Origin: Saccharothrix sp. NRRL B-16314
GTDB lineage: Bacteria > Actinomycetota > Actinomycetes > Mycobacteriales > Pseudonocardiaceae
DNA length: 64,000 nucleotides
Direction: 5' to 3'
Assembly (NCBI RefSeq): GCF_000716595.1
Contig: NZ_JNXC01000022.1
Location: 124,001-188,000, forward strand
Part shown: positions 60,582 through 64,000 of the stretch, piece by piece
Numbering within the stretch: position 1 is the stretch's first letter
Layout: every line of letters starts with the position of its first letter
Made by a program: the position numbers and the translations under genes
The notes under the pieces: generated by a model
What the model was told of the DNA's origin: nothing
Seen by the model: the letters and a program-made list of their open reading frames with translations, nothing else
Databases searched by the model: none

Positions 60582-63347
60582 GTGTCAAGCACTTCGCGGT
60601 CCCCGGCCGAGGCGTACGCGGATTCCCGCCGCCGCTCCACCTGGCCCAAGCTGACCGATTTCCTCGGGGTCCTCTCGTTCGAGCTCGACCCGTTCCAGCA
60701 ACGCGCGTGCGAGGCGCTGGAGGGCGGGCACGGCGTGCTCGTCTGCGCGCCCACCGGCGCCGGCAAGACGGTGGTCGGCGAGTTCGCCGTGCACCTGGCC
60801 CTGTCCGAGGGCCGCAAGTGCTTCTACACCACCCCCATCAAGGCCCTGTCGAACCAGAAGTACGCCGACCTCGTCGCCCGCTACGGCCCGGCGAAGGTCG
60901 GCCTGCTCACCGGCGACACCTCGGTCAACGGCGACGCGCCGATCGTCGTGATGACCACCGAGGTGCTGCGCAACATGCTCTACGCGGGCTCCTCCACGTT
61001 GAAGAGCCTCGCCTACGTCGTCATGGACGAGATCCACTACCTGGCCGACCGGTTCCGCGGCCCGGTGTGGGAGGAAGTGATCCTGCACCTGCCCGAGTCG
61101 GTGCGGTTGGTCGGCCTGTCCGCGACGGTCAGCAACGCCGAGGAGTTCGGCGAGTGGCTGGTCGAGGTCCGCGGCGACACGACGGTCGTGGTGGACGAGC
61201 ACCGGCCCGTGCCGCTGTGGCAGCACATGATGGCGGGCGGCCGGATGATGGACCTGTTCGCGGGCGACGCGCCCGACGGGCACGCCCGGATCAACCCGCA
61301 ACTACTGCGCCACACCGACGACCTGTCCCGCTACCACGTGCCGTGGAGCCGGAACCGCAACAACAAGGACCAGCGCGGCCGGCCGCCGCGCGGGTCGGGG
61401 TTCAAGCCGCCGTCACGGGTCGACATCGTGCAGCGGCTGGACGGCGCGGGCCTGCTGCCGGCGATCGACTTCGTGTTCAGCCGGGCGGGCTGCGACGCGG
61501 CGGTCCTCCAGTGCGTGCGGGCGGGGCTGCGGCTCAACTCCAACGACGAGGTCGAGCAGATCCGCGAGGTCATCGAGGAGAAGACCAAGGACCTGCCTCA
61601 GGGCGACCTGATGGTGCTGGGCTACTGGGAGTGGCGGGAAGCGCTGGAACGCGGCATCGCCAGCCACCACGCCGGCCTGCTGCCCGCGTTCAAGGAGACC
61701 GTGGAAGAGCTGTTCGTCCGCGGACTGGTGAAGGTCGTGTTCGCCACCGAGACCCTGGCGCTGGGGATCAACATGCCCGCGCGCACCGTGGTGCTGGAGA
61801 AGCTGGTCAAGTACAACGGCGAGGCGCACGTCGACCTGACGCCGGGCGAGTACACGCAGCTCACCGGCCGGGCCGGGCGTCGCGGCATCGACGTCGAGGG
61901 CCACGCGGTGGTCGTGTGGCAGCCCGGCGTCGACCCGAAGGCGGTCGGCGGCCTGGCGTCCACCCGCACGTACCCGCTGCGGTCGTCGTTCCGGCCCGGC
62001 TACAACATGGCCGTCAACCTGGTCAACCAGCTCGGCGCGGCGGCGGCGCGGGACATCCTGGAGCAGTCGTTCGCGCAGTTCCAGGCGGACCGGTCGGTCG
62101 TCGGACTGGCCCGGCGCATCGACCGGAACCGGGAGGCGCTGGAGGGCTACGCCGAGGCGATGACGTGCCACCTGGGTGACTTCTCGGAGTACGCGTCGCT
62201 GCGCCGCCGGGTCGCCGAGCGGGAGAAGGCGTTGGCGCGGCAGAACACGTCGGCGAAGCGGGCCGAGGCGGCGCAGTCGTTGGAGCGGCTGCGCAAGGGC
62301 GACGTGATCGCGGTGCCGTCCGGGCGGCGGTCGGGGCTGGCCGTGGTGATCGACCCGGGGTTGGAGCCGCTGGGCGAGGCCCGGCCGTTCGTGGTGACGG
62401 AGGACCGGTGGGCGGGTCGGCTGTCGTCGGCGGACTTCCCGATGCCGGTCGAGGTGTTGGGCAAGATGCGGCTGCCGAAGCAGGTGGACACGCGGTCGCC
62501 GAAGTCGCGGCGTGACTTGGCGGCGTCGTTGCGGGCCACCGGGATCGTGGCGCCGGCGATGCGGAAGCGCCGGTCGACGGCGGACGACGACGCGGAGCTG
62601 GCGACGTTGCGGCGGGCGTTGCGGGCGCACCCGTGCCACGGCTGCGAGAAGCGTGAGGACCACGCCCGGTGGGGTGAGCGGTACCACCGGCTGCTGGCCG
62701 AGACGGAGCAGGTGGAGCGGAAGGTCGCGGCGACGACGCACTCGTTGGCGCGGGAGTTCGACCGGATCCGCGGTCTGCTGCGGGAACGCGGCTACCTGCA
62801 CGCGGACGAGAACGGGCCGGGCGAGGAGGTCACCGAGCACGGCAAGCGGCTGACGAGGCTATACAGCGAGTCGGACCTGCTGGCGGCGGAGTGCCTGCGG
62901 CACGGCGTGTGGCGTGACCTCGACCCGGCCGAGTTGGCGGCCGTGGTGTCGGCGCTGGTGTACGAGGCGCGGCGGGACGGTCCGCTGGAGGCGCGGCTGC
63001 CACCGGGGAAGGTCGGGGACGCGTTGACCGCGACGGCCAGGCTGTGGGCCGAGCTGGAGGACGACGAGCGCCGGCACCGGCTCGACCGGACCCGTCAGCC
63101 CGATCCGGGTTTCGCGTGGGCGGTGTACCGGTGGGCGCGCGGAGAGTCGTTGGAGAAGGTGCTGTCGGCGGCCGAGGAGAACGGCGCTGAGCTGGGCGCG
63201 GGCGATTTCGTCCGGTGGTGCCGGCAGGTGATCGACTTCCTGGACCAGATCCGGGACGTGGTCGGCGGCGGTGACCCGGTGGGTGCGTCCGCCCGAAAGG
63301 CGGTGGACGCGTTGCGCCGTGGGGTGGTGGCGATGGCCACCGTTTGA
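60582..63347 (+). CDS. helY: superfamily 2 DExH RNA/DNA helicase (Mtr4/Ski2-like)
   Basis: 921 residues. Motifs: Walker A APTGAGKT, Ia TTPIKALSNQKY, II DEIHYL, III SATVSN, then helicase C domain with TETLALGINMPARTVVLEK and QLTGRAGRRGID; a long C-terminal DSHCT-type region ends the protein. Homologue of mycobacterial Rv2092c HelY, which lies downstream of tatC there too. GTG at 60582. The probable damage-type promoter suggests a repair role; RNA processing is an alternative from its Mtr4 likeness. Confidence 0.95.
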   Translation: MSSTSRSPAEAYADSRRRSTWPKLTDFLGVLSFELDPFQQRACEALEGGHGVLVCAPTGAGKTVVGEFAVHLALSEGRKCFYTTPIKALSNQKYADLVARYGPAKVGLLTGDTSVNGDAPIVVMTTEVLRNMLYAGSSTLKSLAYVVMDEIHYLADRFRGPVWEEVILHLPESVRLVGLSATVSNAEEFGEWLVEVRGDTTVVVDEHRPVPLWQHMMAGGRMMDLFAGDAPDGHARINPQLLRHTDDLSRYHVPWSRNRNNKDQRGRPPRGSGFKPPSRVDIVQRLDGAGLLPAIDFVFSRAGCDAAVLQCVRAGLRLNSNDEVEQIREVIEEKTKDLPQGDLMVLGYWEWREALERGIASHHAGLLPAFKETVEELFVRGLVKVVFATETLALGINMPARTVVLEKLVKYNGEAHVDLTPGEYTQLTGRAGRRGIDVEGHAVVVWQPGVDPKAVGGLASTRTYPLRSSFRPGYNMAVNLVNQLGAAAARDILEQSFAQFQADRSVVGLARRIDRNREALEGYAEAMTCHLGDFSEYASLRRRVAEREKALARQNTSAKRAEAAQSLERLRKGDVIAVPSGRRSGLAVVIDPGLEPLGEARPFVVTEDRWAGRLSSADFPMPVEVLGKMRLPKQVDTRSPKSRRDLAASLRATGIVAPAMRKRRSTADDDAELATLRRALRAHPCHGCEKREDHARWGERYHRLLAETEQVERKVAATTHSLAREFDRIRGLLRERGYLHADENGPGEEVTEHGKRLTRLYSESDLLAAECLRHGVWRDLDPAELAAVVSALVYEARRDGPLEARLPPGKVGDALTATARLWAELEDDERRHRLDRTRQPDPGFAWAVYRWARGESLEKVLSAAEENGAELGAGDFVRWCRQVIDFLDQIRDVVGGGDPVGASARKAVDALRRGVVAMATV

Positions 63348-63488
63348 CAAAGCTTTGCGGGGCGGGTGGGTAACGTCCGCATGGCTGTGGTTTGATCGCG
63401 CCCGCAAGGCTTGAACACCGCTTTCAGGCCCGGCGCAGTGCCAGACCGTTTCGAGACCGTTTTCCAGACCGACCGTCGGAGGCCGAGC

Positions 63489-64000
63489 ATGACCAGTCCG
63501 TACGGACCGTCCGGAGGGAACGACCCGCAGCCGCAGTGGGGCCAGCAACAACAGCCCTACGGTGGTGGTGGGTTCCCCGGCACGCCGTCGGGTGGTTTCC
63601 CCGCTCAGCAGCCCAACCCCTACGGGCAGCCGGACCCGTCGCAGCAGCCCAACCCGTACGGGCAGCCCGACCCGTCGCAGCAGCAGCAGCAGTGGGGGCA
63701 GCAGCCACAGCAGCAGCCGTACACGCAGCAGTACCCGGCCGGGTACGACCCGAACAACCCGCAGTCGAACCCGTACGGGCAGCCGGCGCAGGCAGGTCAG
63801 TACGGGCAAGCCGGTCAGTTCGGGCAGCAGGGGCAGTACGGCCAGCAGCCGGGCCAGTTCGGGCAGCCCGGGTACGGGCAGCAGCAGCCGCCGAAGAAGT
63901 CCAACACGATGGTGTGGGTCATCGTCGCGGTGGTCGTGCTCCTGGTCGCGGCGGTGGGCGTGCTCGGGTTCGTCACGCCGGGCTGGTTCACGAAGAAGGT
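63489..64000 (+). CDS. Pro/Gln-rich membrane protein, 3' end cut by window edge
   Basis: 170 codons visible. Residues 1-140 are low-complexity NPYGQPDPSQQ and GQFGQ repeats, the first encoded by 36-bp tandem units (about 63616-63687). One membrane helix (about 145-167, TMVWVIVAVVVLLVAAVGVLGFV) follows and the external domain is cut off. The architecture is the same as that of the gene at 28761-29576, so the two may be paralogues. Position after helY matches mycobacterial Rv2091c. ATG at 63489, weak ribosome site. Confidence 0.85.
   Translation, partial: MTSPYGPSGGNDPQPQWGQQQQPYGGGGFPGTPSGGFPAQQPNPYGQPDPSQQPNPYGQPDPSQQQQQWGQQPQQQPYTQQYPAGYDPNNPQSNPYGQPAQAGQYGQAGQFGQQGQYGQQPGQFGQPGYGQQQPPKKSNTMVWVIVAVVVLLVAAVGVLGFVTPGWFTKK

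Overview
The window is high-GC actinobacterial DNA: GTG starts are frequent, genes overlap by GTGA or ATGA, and it carries mycothiol synthesis (mshC) and a Pup-proteasome system. Gene content and order, and the subtilase and Pro/Gln-rich membrane protein types, fit the order Pseudonocardiales (Saccharothrix, Lentzea, Actinosynnema and relatives). This placement is an inference from gene content, not from a marker phylogeny. I saw no rRNA, tRNA, CRISPR array, insertion sequence or prophage.

The backbone matches the M. tuberculosis segment from mshC to helY (Rv2130c to about Rv2091c), with accessory cassettes inserted between the conserved genes. From left to right: the 5' part of ctaD; a band-7 protein; mshC; a subtilase lacking its catalytic Asp region; two regulator plus exporter modules (GbsR/MarR with ABC, ArsR with MFS) and a second MFS; a PAC2-family gene divergent from a HAD phosphatase; cbtA/cbtB behind a cobalamin riboswitch; an FhuF-like reductase and a LysE exporter sharing 18 bp; an alpha/beta hydrolase; an Eis-like acetyltransferase with a repeat-built N-terminus; a GNAT; hisE without hisG; a phosphoribosyltransferase; a thioesterase; a RecB-like nuclease; a flavin monooxygenase with its TetR; an M50 site-2 protease; a two-component pair; trmI; and mpa.

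After mpa come a second two-component pair divergent from an ABC exporter whose ATPase has a long pentapeptide tail, an aldo/keto reductase, a NUDIX/DUF6191 pair and an FtsX-type permease. The proteasome core dop-pup-prcB-prcA follows and closes with a strong terminator. Next are a hotdog thioesterase, the glycerol regulon gylR-glpF-glpK-glpD, a MarR-GNAT fusion and a PAP2-diacylglycerol kinase fusion, then pafA. An ArsR/SRPBCC pair and a haloacetate-dehalogenase-like hydrolase separate pafA from pafB-pafC-(small membrane protein)-tatA-tatC. A lipid kinase, an unknown gene, helY and a truncated Pro/Gln-rich membrane protein end the window.

The most interesting observation is regulatory. Upstream of mpa, dop, pup, the RecB-like nuclease and helY there is a sequence of the form TTGTCRGTG-N8-TANNNT, in every case with exact 8-bp spacing. 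This is the published RecA-independent DNA-damage promoter (RecA-NDp) read by the activator PafBC, and pafBC lies in the same window. The locus may therefore be a DNA-damage regulon in which the pupylation machinery, two nucleic-acid enzymes and their activator are grouped. Many other genes show a TANNNT-like -10 only 6-8 bases before the start codon, which implies leaderless transcripts. Shared glycerol operators, several palindromic operators beside regulators, and two proteins extended by in-frame 15-bp repeats are also described.
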